NCBI GenBank assembly: GCA_019752375.1
Contig: JAIEMG010000205.1
Coordinates: 1 to 64,000, forward strand
Direction of reading: 5' to 3'
Source: Gemmataceae bacterium
GTDB taxonomy: Bacteria; Planctomycetota; Planctomycetia; Gemmatales; Gemmataceae
DNA length: 64,000 nt
The notes below the pieces were generated by a model, which was not told the DNA's origin, ran no database searches, and worked only from the letters and a program-made list of their open reading frames with translations. The position numbers were made by a program, and so were the translations under genes. Positions 17,297-26,033 of this stretch are shown piece after piece. Each line of letters opens with the position of its first letter. The first letter of the stretch is position 1.

Positions 17297-18871
17297 TCAC
17301 TTCGCTTCAATCCGCTGCCGTTTCTCCAAATCGTAGCGCGCACCGGAAGGCAGCTCTTCGTAATCGGCCTTTCCCTGCACCACCGGCTTGCGCCGATCAT
17401 AAACCGCGACCTTGCTCTTACCAATGACTTCCATGACGGAACCCTGCACGACGATGGACGTCGCCTCATCGATGCCGATGCCGAGCAATTGCGGATAGGT
17501 TGCCATCAGCTCGCTCATGTCTTTCTGCCGTTTGCGCGCGAAGAAGTGCTGATCGACCGCCACGCCCTTGAGGAAGCCGAAGCCACGTTCGTATCCTTCG
17601 GCCATGATCTTCAGGTTCCCCAGCGGGTCGCCGCGGGGCATGTACTCCGACTGGATCGACGCACCGGCCGATGATCCGCCGATGACGCCGCCGCGCGCCA
17701 GCACGTCGTGGCACGCCTTCTCCGTCGCGGTCCCCTCGTAGGCATCGACGAAGCGCCACTGCCGGCCGCCGCTGAACCAGACGCCCTTGGCGTTACGCAG
17801 GGGTGCGGCAAACTCCGCCTTGTCGGCCTCGGCGCGGTTGCGCGTGTGCATCACCTTCACGTTCTTGGCGCCGACGCGCCGCAGCGCCTTGGCTTCGCCG
17901 GGATCCATGGGGACGGGATCTTCCAGCGCCGTCGGAATGACGACAATGGGCGAATCCACTCCGCCGGCCAGGTCGATGAATCGCGACCAGACGTCCTCGG
18001 ACATGCCGCCACCGCCGCCGATGACGAGCGCCCCCTTGGGCACGTTCGGCGTCTGCGGTTTCTCGGGCGGAAACGCCGGTTGGCTGCGTGCCACTGCACC
18101 ACGGCTCAGCGCCATCAGGTCCGCGCGTTCGTTGGCCTTGAGCGCCTGCACGCTCGCCTGGCGCTGGCCGGAGCCGGGAAGGCAGGTGACCGCACCGCCT
18201 TCGCCCAGGACGGTCAGCGTGCGGCCCCTGACGACAACGGCGGCTTGCTCCTCGACACCGAGACCGGCGTAACCAGGCTGGCGCGCCAGCGTATTCACGA
18301 GGCGATCGACGCGATTCTGCTTGAGCAGCCCCGAATCGATGGCGACGCCCGGTAAGAGCCGCAGACCGGGAACCACCTCGCCGACTTGCAGACCGCCGCG
18401 GATGCAGAACGCTCCGAAGGCCGGTGCAGCCGACGAGCCGCCGATCACGCCATCGCGCTCCAGCAGCTTGTGCAGCTCCTTTTCGGCACCCGTGCCCTGC
18501 AGCAAGGACGCCATCTGCACCGCATCGCCCTCCAGCCAGACGCCCGTCGCGTCGCTCAATGGCTTGATGAGGGCCGCATCATTCGCTTCCTCGCGGGTGC
18601 GCAGCCGTAATGGCGTCACCGAACCGAGGTCGGCATCCTTCCATAGCTCCACGTCTTCGTCCTTGACTGCAAGGATGACCACCGTGGCTTTCTTGCCGCC
18701 GGCCAGTTCGACGAAGCGATCGCGCGCCTTGCCCGGTAACGGACCACCGCCACCAATCACGAGCGCCCCACGAATCTCGCCGGCCGGGACTTTCAGAGGC
18801 GCAATCGATTCGGCCGGCGCCGAGACCGCGATCGCTACGAGAAGCGCGGTCGTGGATAGCAAGCGGAGCAT
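17297..18871 (-). CDS. Secreted tandem cyanophycinase-like (peptidase S51) protein, first domain degenerate
   Basis: 524 aa with a signal peptide (about 1-20). Two S51 domains lie in tandem. Domain 2 (about 278-490) keeps the cyanophycinase signatures: GGSSAGA with nucleophile Ser401, GGRQWR near 368-373, and DQHF with His442. Domain 1 (about 34-240) has GGSSAAP at 145-151 but the DQHF position reads DSGLL, so its His is lost. S51 enzymes cut cyanophycin or beta-Asp peptides. The export signal suggests an extracytoplasmic peptidase acting through domain 2 only. Transcribed leftward; an end-to-end neighbour of the cyclase-fold gene. Confidence 0.88.
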   Translation of the reverse strand: MLRLLSTTALLVAIAVSAPAESIAPLKVPAGEIRGALVIGGGGPLPGKARDRFVELAGGKKATVVILAVKDEDVELWKDADLGSVTPLRLRTREEANDAALIKPLSDATGVWLEGDAVQMASLLQGTGAEKELHKLLERDGVIGGSSAAPAFGAFCIRGGLQVGEVVPGLRLLPGVAIDSGLLKQNRVDRLVNTLARQPGYAGLGVEEQAAVVVRGRTLTVLGEGGAVTCLPGSGQRQASVQALKANERADLMALSRGAVARSQPAFPPEKPQTPNVPKGALVIGGGGGMSEDVWSRFIDLAGGVDSPIVVIPTALEDPVPMDPGEAKALRRVGAKNVKVMHTRNRAEADKAEFAAPLRNAKGVWFSGGRQWRFVDAYEGTATEKACHDVLARGGVIGGSSAGASIQSEYMPRGDPLGNLKIMAEGYERGFGFLKGVAVDQHFFARKRQKDMSELMATYPQLLGIGIDEATSIVVQGSVMEVIGKSKVAVYDRRKPVVQGKADYEELPSGARYDLEKRQRIEAK

Positions 18872-18985
18872 GGCGGGACTCCATCGAGGATCGGGACGGC
18901 GAGGTTGCAGTGTACCGCTTGCCGCCCGGTCCTGAAAGCAGGTTCGACCGGTCGCTTGGGAAGGTCAAGAAGGGATCTTCAGGCA

Positions 18986-19170
18986 AGCCGGGGGGCGTGA
19001 GCCCCCGGATTCTGCGATCTTATCCCAATACCGTTCAATTAGGAGCAAGTGTTCAGTAACTGCCGGCCATGAAATAAGGACTTACGTTCGCGCCATGACC
19101 AGAATCGAGTGAACATTTGCTCCTAATTGAACGGTATTGGATCTTATCCGGGGGCTCACGCCCCTCGGCT
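18986..19170. repeat. Palindromic repeat split by a MITE
   Basis: Arms of 24 bases (18,986-19,009 and 19,147-19,170) match with one mismatch around the core GGGGCGTGAGCCCCCGG. Removal of the MITE and one target copy would leave a loop of about 14 bases, like the other palindromes of this chromosome. Confidence 0.85.
19026..19139. mobile_element. 114-bp MITE with terminal inverted repeats and 10-bp target duplication
   Basis: The ends are perfect inverted repeats of 23 bases (CAATACCGTTCAATTAGGAG and onward), with partial matching for some ten more. The element is flanked on both sides by GATCTTATCC (19,016-19,025 and 19,140-19,149), a direct target duplication. It encodes nothing. It sits in the loop of an older palindrome. 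The parent transposase is not in the window. Confidence 0.88.
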
Positions 19171-19189
19171 CACCTGGAGCGTTCGATTC

Positions 19190-22100
19190 TCACTTGCCGC
19201 CAACAATGCGCACCCGCGCCGGCGAGTTCGGCACGTCGTCCAGCTCCAAACGCAGTCCGTCGCGGCGTTTCTCCAGGTCCAGTGCCAGCGTCAGCGTGTG
19301 GACGCCCGGCTTCAGATCGAGTGTCATCGCCTCGCCGATCTCTAGCGGCACGCCGTCCAGCCAGGCGGTCAAGCCCGTCATCGAATTGAGCAGCAGCTTC
19401 ACCTTGCCACCCGTCGTGACGTCGAGTTGACAGCGCAGGAAGCCATGCGCTGCCGTGTCGTTGCGGTATTTCACCGCCGGAACCGCGTCCAAGGGCAACG
19501 CGCCCGAAACGTGGCTGTATGCCGATCCCCAGATCAGAACAGGATCATTGCTGGCCGCGGATCCAATTTGGGTCGAGCGCAGCAGTTCCTTGCCTTTGTC
19601 CGTCGGCTCCAGCGCCTGCCAGCGCCGCACCACGCGCGCCTGGCTGACGGCATAGGGGCCGACCTTGCCCAGCTCCGACAAGAAGCGGACCAGGTCCACC
19701 AGCTCCGCGCGGGTGAGTGGATCAGACAGGCCCTCGGGCATCAGGGATGGGCCATTGGCGCGCTCGTCGATCTCCTTGATGCCAATCGTGATCTCGCGAT
19801 CCTCGGCATCGCGGAGCACCAGCTCGGTCTTGCTCTCGCGCACCTTGATGCCGGTGTGGATCTTGCCCGCCGTCGTCGTCACGATCAGCGAGTGATAGCC
19901 CTCCTTGAGGACCTTGTTCGGCAGCAGGATTGATTCGATCAGGTAGTCGATCTGGGCGCTGGCGCCGATGCTGGTCAGGTCCGGGCCAACCTGGCCGCCG
20001 GCCCCGGCAATCGCGTGGCACTTCAAGCACACCTGATCCTTGCGACGGAACACCCCCTCGCCGCGGGCCGCGTTGCCGGTCTTCTGCACCTCGGCAACGA
20101 GCTGTGCCAGCTCCTCCGCGGTCAGTTCGCGCTTGAGGTTCGTCAGGTTGCCGGCCTTGGTCAAGGCTTCGATCAGCGCCGGCGAATCGCGGCCGGTCGC
20201 GCGGACGGCACGGACTCCGACCTTGGCCACGTCGGCCGGCAGCTTCTTGTCCGCCAGCGCCTTGGCCAGCAGTGCCACACCATTCTTGCGATCGATGAAC
20301 GCGGTGAATACGTCGCTCGCATCACCTTCACCGCCCGCCAGTACTTCGACCGCAAGCGCGGCGGCGCGTTCGGTGTCCAGCGTCGACAATGCGATGACAG
20401 CCATCCGCCGCAGCGCAAGCGGATGCTCCTTGGCAGCCAGGTCTGCGAGCGTCGCTCGGTCCGTCATTGCCGCCAGGCCGTCAATAGCCGCCTGGCGAAC
20501 GACCACACTGGATTCCGCAGCCTTGGCAAAGGCGAGCAACTCAGGCTGCAGCTTTTGCAGTTTCCAGGAGCCGGCCAGCCGGAGTGCCGACGCGCGCACC
20601 GTTTCGTTCTCGGATTTGAGCAGCGGCGCAAGTCGTTCACGATCCCCGGTCGGCACGACGCCCTTGCCCGCGGCCTGCTCGAGGGCCACCAGCAGCTTGA
20701 CCTGCCGAGCAGCCGGATTGCCCTCCCTGGCCAGCGCCTTGTCGAACACCAAGGTCAGTTCCGGAGGCCCGCCCAGCGCCGCAATCAAGAGCAGGGCGCT
20801 CTCTTCCCGTTCGGGAACGATTTTGCCGGATTTCAGAAGCGCCACCAGCGGCGCGACGCCCTCCTTTGCACCGATCGCTTGGAGTGCGACGACGAGATGC
20901 TGGGGATTGCCGCCGAAATCGAGCGTACCCTTCTGCAAGGCAGGCAACCAGTCCGGCGCCAGCTCACGTAACGTCAGGTACAGCGCATAGTCGATAAAGC
21001 GATCGGTCGGTCGATCGAGTGCCTGCATGGCGATTTCCGCGGAGCGCGGGCCGGGAATCTGGCCTAGTGCCCGCACGGCTTCCAGGCGCACTTCGGGGTG
21101 ATCGTCGGCGATGCGGACGGCCAGCAACTCCACCGGATTGGAGAGTCGGGTGTGCCACAACGCCAGCGCCCGCACCGCGGCGGCGCGGGCATGGTGGTCC
21201 TTCGCTTGCAGGAGCCTGGCGAGCAGCTTCGGCTCCACCACATCAAGAGATTGAAAGGTCCACAGCGCTTCGAGCAAGTGGTGCTCAAACTGCGGGTCGG
21301 CCGCATCGAGCTTCTGCACCCACGCGGTCAGGTCGGGCAGCACGGCCTTGGCGCCGCGCTCTTTCAAGACGCGCTTGGCGAAGTGGCGAGTCCAATCTTC
21401 AGGCGCCTTGAGGGCTTCAAGGAGTTCTGGCGTCTTGGCATCGACGAGTTTCGGACGCTCGACCAAGGGCCGGCCCTTGGCGGTGACGCGCCAGATGCGG
21501 CCGTGCGTCAGGTCGCGGCGCGGGTCGCGGAAATCGACTTCGCCGTGTTGGATGATTGGGTTGTACCAGTCCGCAATGTAAATCGCGCCGTCCGGCCCCA
21601 TCTTGACGTCGATCGGGCGGAATGCGGCATGGTTCGTCTTGATGAGGTCAGCTTTCTGCTGCGAGGCGAAGCCGGAGCCGTCCTCGCGGACGACAAAGCG
21701 GCAGACGCGATGGGCGCGGAAGTCGTTGGCGATCATGTTGCCGCGCCACTCTTCGGGCAGGTGCCGGCCGCTCAGGATCTCCAGGCCGCAGTACTTCGGA
21801 CTGCCTGGATTCAGGCCTGGTAACAGTTTGCTTCCTCCCGTCGCCGCGGCGTAGGACGCACCGGGAACGACCAGGTGAATGCCGCCGTCGCCCGCGCCGT
21901 CGGTGGCGAACGACTGGCCCCAGCGGTCGAAGTGATGGCCCCAGGTGTTCCAGAAGCCCCGGCAAAAGACTTCGAGCTTGAGCGAATCCGGCCGCAGCTG
22001 CCAGATGCCGCCCGCATTGAGCCGGCGCGGCCCGTGCGGCGTTTCCACATGGCTATGGATGTAGACGGACTGGTTGAAATAGAGCATCCCCTCTGGGCCC

Positions 22101-22615
22101 CAGCGGAACGTGTGAATGATGTGGTGCGTGTCCTCGGTGCCGAAGCCAGAAAGGACGACGCGCTTCTTGCGGGCCTTGCCCTTCGTATCGGGATCGCTGA
22201 AGTGCAGGATGTCGGTACTGTCGGCGACGTAGGCGCCGCCGTCGCCGGGCTCGACGCCGGTCGGGATGAGCAAACCGTCGGCGAAGATCGTCACCTTGTC
22301 GGCCTTGCCCATGCCCTTGGTGTCTTCAAGGATCAGGACCTTGTCGTTCGCCTTCTGACCCGGCTTGATCTGGGGATACACCTCGCTGCAGGCGACCCAG
22401 AGCCGGCCTGCGGCATCGAAGTTCATCTGGATCGGCTTGGCAAGCAGCGGGTCGGCCGCGAAGAGGTTGACCTCGAAGCCGTCGGCGACGATGAACGACT
22501 TGCGTTCCAGTTCCGGATCGGGGTCCGGCGGCTGCGCATTCTTCTGGGCAGAGGCCGGACCGCTCAGGAACAAGCATGCACAAAGGATGGCCGGGTATCG
22601 CAGAGGTTGGTTCAT
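19190..22615 (-). CDS. PVC-type heme-binding CxxCH / membrane-bound dehydrogenase-domain protein with HEAT repeats
   Basis: 1141 aa. The ATG at 22,615 overlaps the upstream stop as ATGA, so translation is coupled to the DUF1569 gene. A signal peptide ends near ASA (about residue 23). Next comes a beta-propeller 'dehydrogenase' domain (about 35-400) with ADGFEVNLFAADPLL and YIADWYNPIIQHG, then HEAT repeats (about 430-820). A cytochrome c site CLKCH lies near residue 860, followed by a C-terminal beta domain. Such proteins are abundant in Planctomycetota and Verrucomicrobiota and are thought to be periplasmic redox or sugar-oxidising proteins; the substrate is unknown. Confidence 0.92.
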   Translation of the reverse strand: MNQPLRYPAILCACLFLSGPASAQKNAQPPDPDPELERKSFIVADGFEVNLFAADPLLAKPIQMNFDAAGRLWVACSEVYPQIKPGQKANDKVLILEDTKGMGKADKVTIFADGLLIPTGVEPGDGGAYVADSTDILHFSDPDTKGKARKKRVVLSGFGTEDTHHIIHTFRWGPEGMLYFNQSVYIHSHVETPHGPRRLNAGGIWQLRPDSLKLEVFCRGFWNTWGHHFDRWGQSFATDGAGDGGIHLVVPGASYAAATGGSKLLPGLNPGSPKYCGLEILSGRHLPEEWRGNMIANDFRAHRVCRFVVREDGSGFASQQKADLIKTNHAAFRPIDVKMGPDGAIYIADWYNPIIQHGEVDFRDPRRDLTHGRIWRVTAKGRPLVERPKLVDAKTPELLEALKAPEDWTRHFAKRVLKERGAKAVLPDLTAWVQKLDAADPQFEHHLLEALWTFQSLDVVEPKLLARLLQAKDHHARAAAVRALALWHTRLSNPVELLAVRIADDHPEVRLEAVRALGQIPGPRSAEIAMQALDRPTDRFIDYALYLTLRELAPDWLPALQKGTLDFGGNPQHLVVALQAIGAKEGVAPLVALLKSGKIVPEREESALLLIAALGGPPELTLVFDKALAREGNPAARQVKLLVALEQAAGKGVVPTGDRERLAPLLKSENETVRASALRLAGSWKLQKLQPELLAFAKAAESSVVVRQAAIDGLAAMTDRATLADLAAKEHPLALRRMAVIALSTLDTERAAALAVEVLAGGEGDASDVFTAFIDRKNGVALLAKALADKKLPADVAKVGVRAVRATGRDSPALIEALTKAGNLTNLKRELTAEELAQLVAEVQKTGNAARGEGVFRRKDQVCLKCHAIAGAGGQVGPDLTSIGASAQIDYLIESILLPNKVLKEGYHSLIVTTTAGKIHTGIKVRESKTELVLRDAEDREITIGIKEIDERANGPSLMPEGLSDPLTRAELVDLVRFLSELGKVGPYAVSQARVVRRWQALEPTDKGKELLRSTQIGSAASNDPVLIWGSAYSHVSGALPLDAVPAVKYRNDTAAHGFLRCQLDVTTGGKVKLLLNSMTGLTAWLDGVPLEIGEAMTLDLKPGVHTLTLALDLEKRRDGLRLELDDVPNSPARVRIVGGK

Positions 22616-23118
22616 GGCTTCTCGTGGTGAATGAAGTTCAGGTGAACGGCTGCGTGTCGCAAATGGATTTCCATCCACTGCGCATTGGATAACATTCCCA
22701 GCAGCGGGCTCTTCGCCGTCATCGGCTCGCCCTGCTGGATGCGCTGAATCTGGCTTCGCACCAGGGCTGCGGCGTCGCTCAGGTTCGCGTCATTGCCGGG
22801 CAACATCGGGGCTGCACTCGGCGGCAGTTGAAAGCCCGGCTTGAACATCAGGTTCAGGGTCTTGTTCCACATCACGCGCTTCAGGACACCGGCGATCATT
22901 CGCACCGGCAGTGGAGCGGCGAAGGGAAAACCGTCGAACGAAAATTGCATCGTCTTGCCAATGTGATCGAGGACCTGAGCGGCGGTCCAGTTGCCCGTCG
23001 TGCGCAGCGTACCGGCTTCGTCGGCGCGGACCACGCGCTCGACTTCCTCGCCGAGCTCGGCGTAGGAGGCAAACCGCACGTTGCGGCGATCGGTGACCTT
23101 GTCGGTCGCAATAGGCAT
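22612..23118 (-). CDS. DUF1569 family protein (DinB-like helical bundle)
   Basis: 168 aa. The pattern FASYAELGEEVERV, then GNWTAAQVLDHIGKTMQFS, and the late WMEIHLRHAAVHLNFI matches DUF1569, a branch of the DinB/YfiT four-helix bundle superfamily. His residues in the two late helices and in DHIG may bind a metal. The family has no firm function. The stop codon overlaps the start of the CxxCH protein gene, which makes a two-gene leftward operon. Confidence 0.82.
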   Translation of the reverse strand: MPIATDKVTDRRNVRFASYAELGEEVERVVRADEAGTLRTTGNWTAAQVLDHIGKTMQFSFDGFPFAAPLPVRMIAGVLKRVMWNKTLNLMFKPGFQLPPSAAPMLPGNDANLSDAAALVRSQIQRIQQGEPMTAKSPLLGMLSNAQWMEIHLRHAAVHLNFIHHEKP

Positions 23119-23141
23119 GACGGCAGCCTTTCTCAGCGTCA

Positions 23142-23666
23142 GTCCGAAAAGGGGTCAGGCATGCTCTGTAGAAAGCCCCGATTTCGCGGAGGTTGCGGCC
23201 GGCACAGCCGGCCCTACAGGCCTAAATTCTTGTAGGGCCGGCACAGCCGGCCGCAACCGTACGGTGCCTCAATGCCTGGTTTTCTACAAAGCATGCCTGA
23301 CCTGCTTTGTAGAAAACCTCGCCCTCGTTACCGGGCTCTGCCCGGTAACGCACTGCCCGCGAGGCTCTGCCTCGCGGCAGTGAACGGTCCGCCATCTGCC
23401 GATCCCGCCAGGGAAGGGCTCGCGAGGCAGAGCCTCGCCGGCAGTGCGTTACCGGGCAGAGCCCGGTAACGAGGGACCTCCGTGAAACCAGGGTTTTCTA
23501 CAAAGCTTGTCTGACTTGCTTTGTAGAAAACCCCGAAATCCTCGGGCGAGCCGGGAGCGTGAGCGACCGGAGTTCTACGAGACCTTGAAGAACCCCGGTC
23601 GCACACGCTCCCGGCTCGCCACGAAAGGGCGGTTTCCTACAAAGCATGCCTGACCCCTTTTCGGAC
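23142..23666. repeat. Three-module palindrome array bounded by inverted repeats
   Basis: The outer ends (23,142-23,174 and 23,634-23,666) are inverted copies, perfect over 24 bases. The same border word (GCTTTGTAGAAAACC) recurs inverted at two internal hubs (23,279-23,318 and 23,492-23,532). Between borders lie three different palindromes: arms 23,191-23,218/23,231-23,258 (28 bases, perfect), 23,323-23,378/about 23,419-23,474 (about 56 bases, near perfect), and 23,545-23,570/23,595-23,620 (26 bases, one mismatch). No protein-coding potential is seen. Confidence 0.92.
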
Positions 23667-23672
23667 AGACTC

Positions 23673-24803
23673 TCACTTCTCCCGGCGCAATTCGTATTGG
23701 TGCGTGGCCGGCACTCGCAGGCGGGCAATCTCGCGTTCCAGCTCTTCGATCAGGGGATCGAATTCGGGAATCTCCTTGGCATTCTGTCCCTGCTCGTTCT
23801 TGCGGAACAGGAACAGGTACGTCTCGTTCTGCGGCCGCCAGCGGTGGAAATAGGTCTGGTTCTTCTCGATGATCTTCGCCCGCAACTGCTCCAGTTGTTC
23901 CAGGTCCGGCCCGGCCGGCAGCCGCACGCCCTTGGCCCATGCGGCCGCATCGGCGCTGAGCACCTTTTTGCCGTCGATCAGCAATTCGTACTGACCCGGT
24001 TTCAGGCCGGGATACTTCAACGTCTGTGCGAACGGCCCCCCCAGCGGCGGCAGCGTATCGAGGTGAAAGTCAAATTGTCCGCCATCCGGCCCGCCTTCCA
24101 CGTCAATGTCGCCCGTGCCTGGCAGCGTGCGGCCGGACACGGCGCGCCCCACGCTCATCGCCGACTTTCGGTAGCCCTCGTCGGTCAGATGGATGCCGTT
24201 GTCGGTCAGCGGGGCCTGCGCGGCGAGCAGCTCCGACAGATCGACGAAGGCATGGCCGCGCTTCTCCGCCGTCTTGCGAAGTACGTCGCGATAGAGGCGA
24301 AGGTTCTTGTTGCTCTCGGTCGGATCGGGCAGCGGCGGTCCGAGCTTTTCCTGGTCCTGGGGTCCCAGGATGACGATGCGGGCCTTCGTCTGCGCCAGCG
24401 TGTCGAGCAGCGTATCGAGGCCTTTCTGGAAATTCGGCAAACCGGATTCGCCGGCAAACGACTCGTTCACTCCATAGGAAACGAGGAGGACCGTCGGCTT
24501 GAGCGCGATCACGTGCTCGCGCAAGTGCTTGAAGCCATCCGCCGGACCGCCGAAGCGGGCGCGGGCCTCGCCCCAGACGGTGTCGCCGCTCCAGCCGAGG
24601 TTGCGAAAGGTGATGTCCTTGTCGGGATGCAGGGCCGTCAGCACCGTCTCCCAGGAACCGTGCCGCTGCTCGCGTTCGATCAGCGTATTGCCGAGAAGGA
24701 CCACGCGGTCGCCGTCCTTGAACTCGAACTTTTCCGGCGGGGCGGCAGCCAGCGATGCGGGAAGCGCGGCAATCAGCGAGCAGCAGAGAAGGAAGCGTCT
24801 CAA
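23673..24803 (-). CDS. Secreted SGNH/GDSL-like hydrolase family protein with altered motifs
   Basis: 376 aa from a TTG start (24,803) preceded by GGAG at an 8-base spacing, giving a signal peptide MRRFLLCCSLIAALPASLAA. The SGNH order is clear: a block I strand VVLLGNT, block II Gly in NLGWSGD, block III GVNES, and block V NGIHLTDEGY. The canonical GDS is GNT and the canonical DxxH is NxxH, so the Ser and Asp are both changed. I recall similar changes in planctomycete relatives, so this may be a distinct subgroup. An extracytoplasmic esterase or a binding role are both possible. Confidence 0.8.
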   Translation of the reverse strand: MRRFLLCCSLIAALPASLAAAPPEKFEFKDGDRVVLLGNTLIEREQRHGSWETVLTALHPDKDITFRNLGWSGDTVWGEARARFGGPADGFKHLREHVIALKPTVLLVSYGVNESFAGESGLPNFQKGLDTLLDTLAQTKARIVILGPQDQEKLGPPLPDPTESNKNLRLYRDVLRKTAEKRGHAFVDLSELLAAQAPLTDNGIHLTDEGYRKSAMSVGRAVSGRTLPGTGDIDVEGGPDGGQFDFHLDTLPPLGGPFAQTLKYPGLKPGQYELLIDGKKVLSADAAAWAKGVRLPAGPDLEQLEQLRAKIIEKNQTYFHRWRPQNETYLFLFRKNEQGQNAKEIPEFDPLIEELEREIARLRVPATHQYELRREK

Positions 24804-24933
24804 GGGATTTTCTCCGAGTGGAAAGCCCGGTTGGTCGTCCGGCGGGAATGCGATCAGCAGATGCGTTTGTCGCAGAGGCCGGGGCACGCGTCAAGTAGCC
24901 AGCCGGTTTCGTGCGCGTTCACTGCCGCACTCT

Positions 24934-25047
24934 GCCGTTCGTTGACGGTGCGCGGGCAAAAATTGCCGTTTGGCGACGGTGTTCCCGCACGGACATCACC
25001 GTTTGTTGACGGTGATCCCGTGCCGATTTCGCCGTTGCCCGACGGTA
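24934..25047. promoter_or_regulatory. Four dyad repeats at about 32-bp spacing in a divergent intergenic region
   Basis: Units near GCCGTTYGTTGACGGTG begin at 24,934, 24,965, 24,998 and 25,031, spaced 31, 33 and 33 bases, about three DNA turns. Each has CCGT...ACGG symmetry. They lie between the leftward SGNH gene and the rightward COX2-like gene, as expected for operators bound by one protein on one DNA face. The rest of the 510-base gap is unremarkable. Confidence 0.55.
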
Positions 25048-25313
25048 GCGTCAGAGCGCTTAAAGAATGCGCCCATCTTTATGAGTCTGCGAAACGCCCG
25101 TACGGCGACGCAAGAGCAATTGCACGGCTTCTATGGGTCATCGCGACCGGGCGGTAGCACCGCGGCTGCGCCTTCACCGAGCTTTTTGCATGTCTTCTTG
25201 CAAATCGGCGTTAAAATTGGCCTGGAACGCAGCTTATCAAGCCAGGAAGCGGCTCTCCTGACTCGGAGCCTTCGGCGCAAAGACGTCACAACGCAATCCC
25301 GGCCAGTAACTTC

Positions 25314-25928
25314 ATGAAAGCACGTACTGCGATCATTGTCGCAGCCTCCATTGGATGCGTCCTCGCATTTGCCGCTACGTTCGCCGTGGTTTACAAACGG
25401 ACCGTCGATGCCCAAGTCGAAAGCTTGTCACAGATCAAGTACAGCGCAAGGCCTCTCGCCGGTGATTTGCCAGTAGAGATCGTCGGTCAGGGTTTCGAGT
25501 GGCGCGTCCGTTATCCCAGCAGCCGTCGCTTGCAAGGCGACGGAAAGTTGGCGGCGAACTTCGCTCAGGAAGCCAATGAGAGCCGGCAAGAGTCTGATGA
25601 CGTCCGTTGCGTAGATGAGCTGCACGTGTGGAAGAAAGCTAAGATCCATGTGCACCTGAAGTCAGGAGACGTGCCCCACACCTTCTCAGTGCCGGTGCTG
25701 CGATTGATGGAAACCGTCGCACCAGGCAAGGTCACGCTCGTCTGGTTTATAGCGGATAGAAGCAACGTCACCTGGGATCCCGAGGCTGACGACTGGACGC
25801 ATGAAGACTCGTGGGAGTTTAGGTGTGCGGAACACGGTCCCACAAAGATGAAGGGACAGCTGCTCGTTCACGAGACGAAAGACGACTTCCTCAAGTGGCT
25901 TCGACGAGCGGAAAAGAACCAGCCGTGA
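25314..25928 (+). CDS. COX2-like membrane-anchored cupredoxin with a blue-copper-type loop
   Basis: 204 aa. One transmembrane helix (about residues 6-26) anchors a cupredoxin domain. The order matches the cytochrome oxidase subunit II soluble domain: VHLKSGDVPHTFSVPVLRL with His122, PGKVTLVWFIAD, then the metal loop. CuA loops have two Cys, a His and a Met. Here the loop is C171-A-E-H174-x4-M179, the Cys-x2-His-x4-Met spacing of plastocyanin-like type 1 sites. A mononuclear blue copper centre is therefore likely, acting in electron transfer or copper handling. No other oxidase subunits are nearby. Confidence 0.75.
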   Translation: MKARTAIIVAASIGCVLAFAATFAVVYKRTVDAQVESLSQIKYSARPLAGDLPVEIVGQGFEWRVRYPSSRRLQGDGKLAANFAQEANESRQESDDVRCVDELHVWKKAKIHVHLKSGDVPHTFSVPVLRLMETVAPGKVTLVWFIADRSNVTWDPEADDWTHEDSWEFRCAEHGPTKMKGQLLVHETKDDFLKWLRRAEKNQP

Positions 25929-26033
25929 CCTAACGCTGCAATCGTCGCGTGGGAAGGTCAGCATGGTTGGGATGATTATCGGTTGCTTCACCACTTTGAC
26001 CCGTCCGAACCCTTGGACCCGTGTGCGGGTGTG

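Noticed and set aside
24934-25047. Short CRISPR array
   Set aside because: Only four imperfect 17-base repeats with 14-16 base spacers and no cas genes. Dyad operators fit better.
24907-25157. C-terminal-looking frames reading through the operator-like repeats
   Set aside because: They are continuations of the opposite-strand shadow of the SGNH gene and have no start signal.
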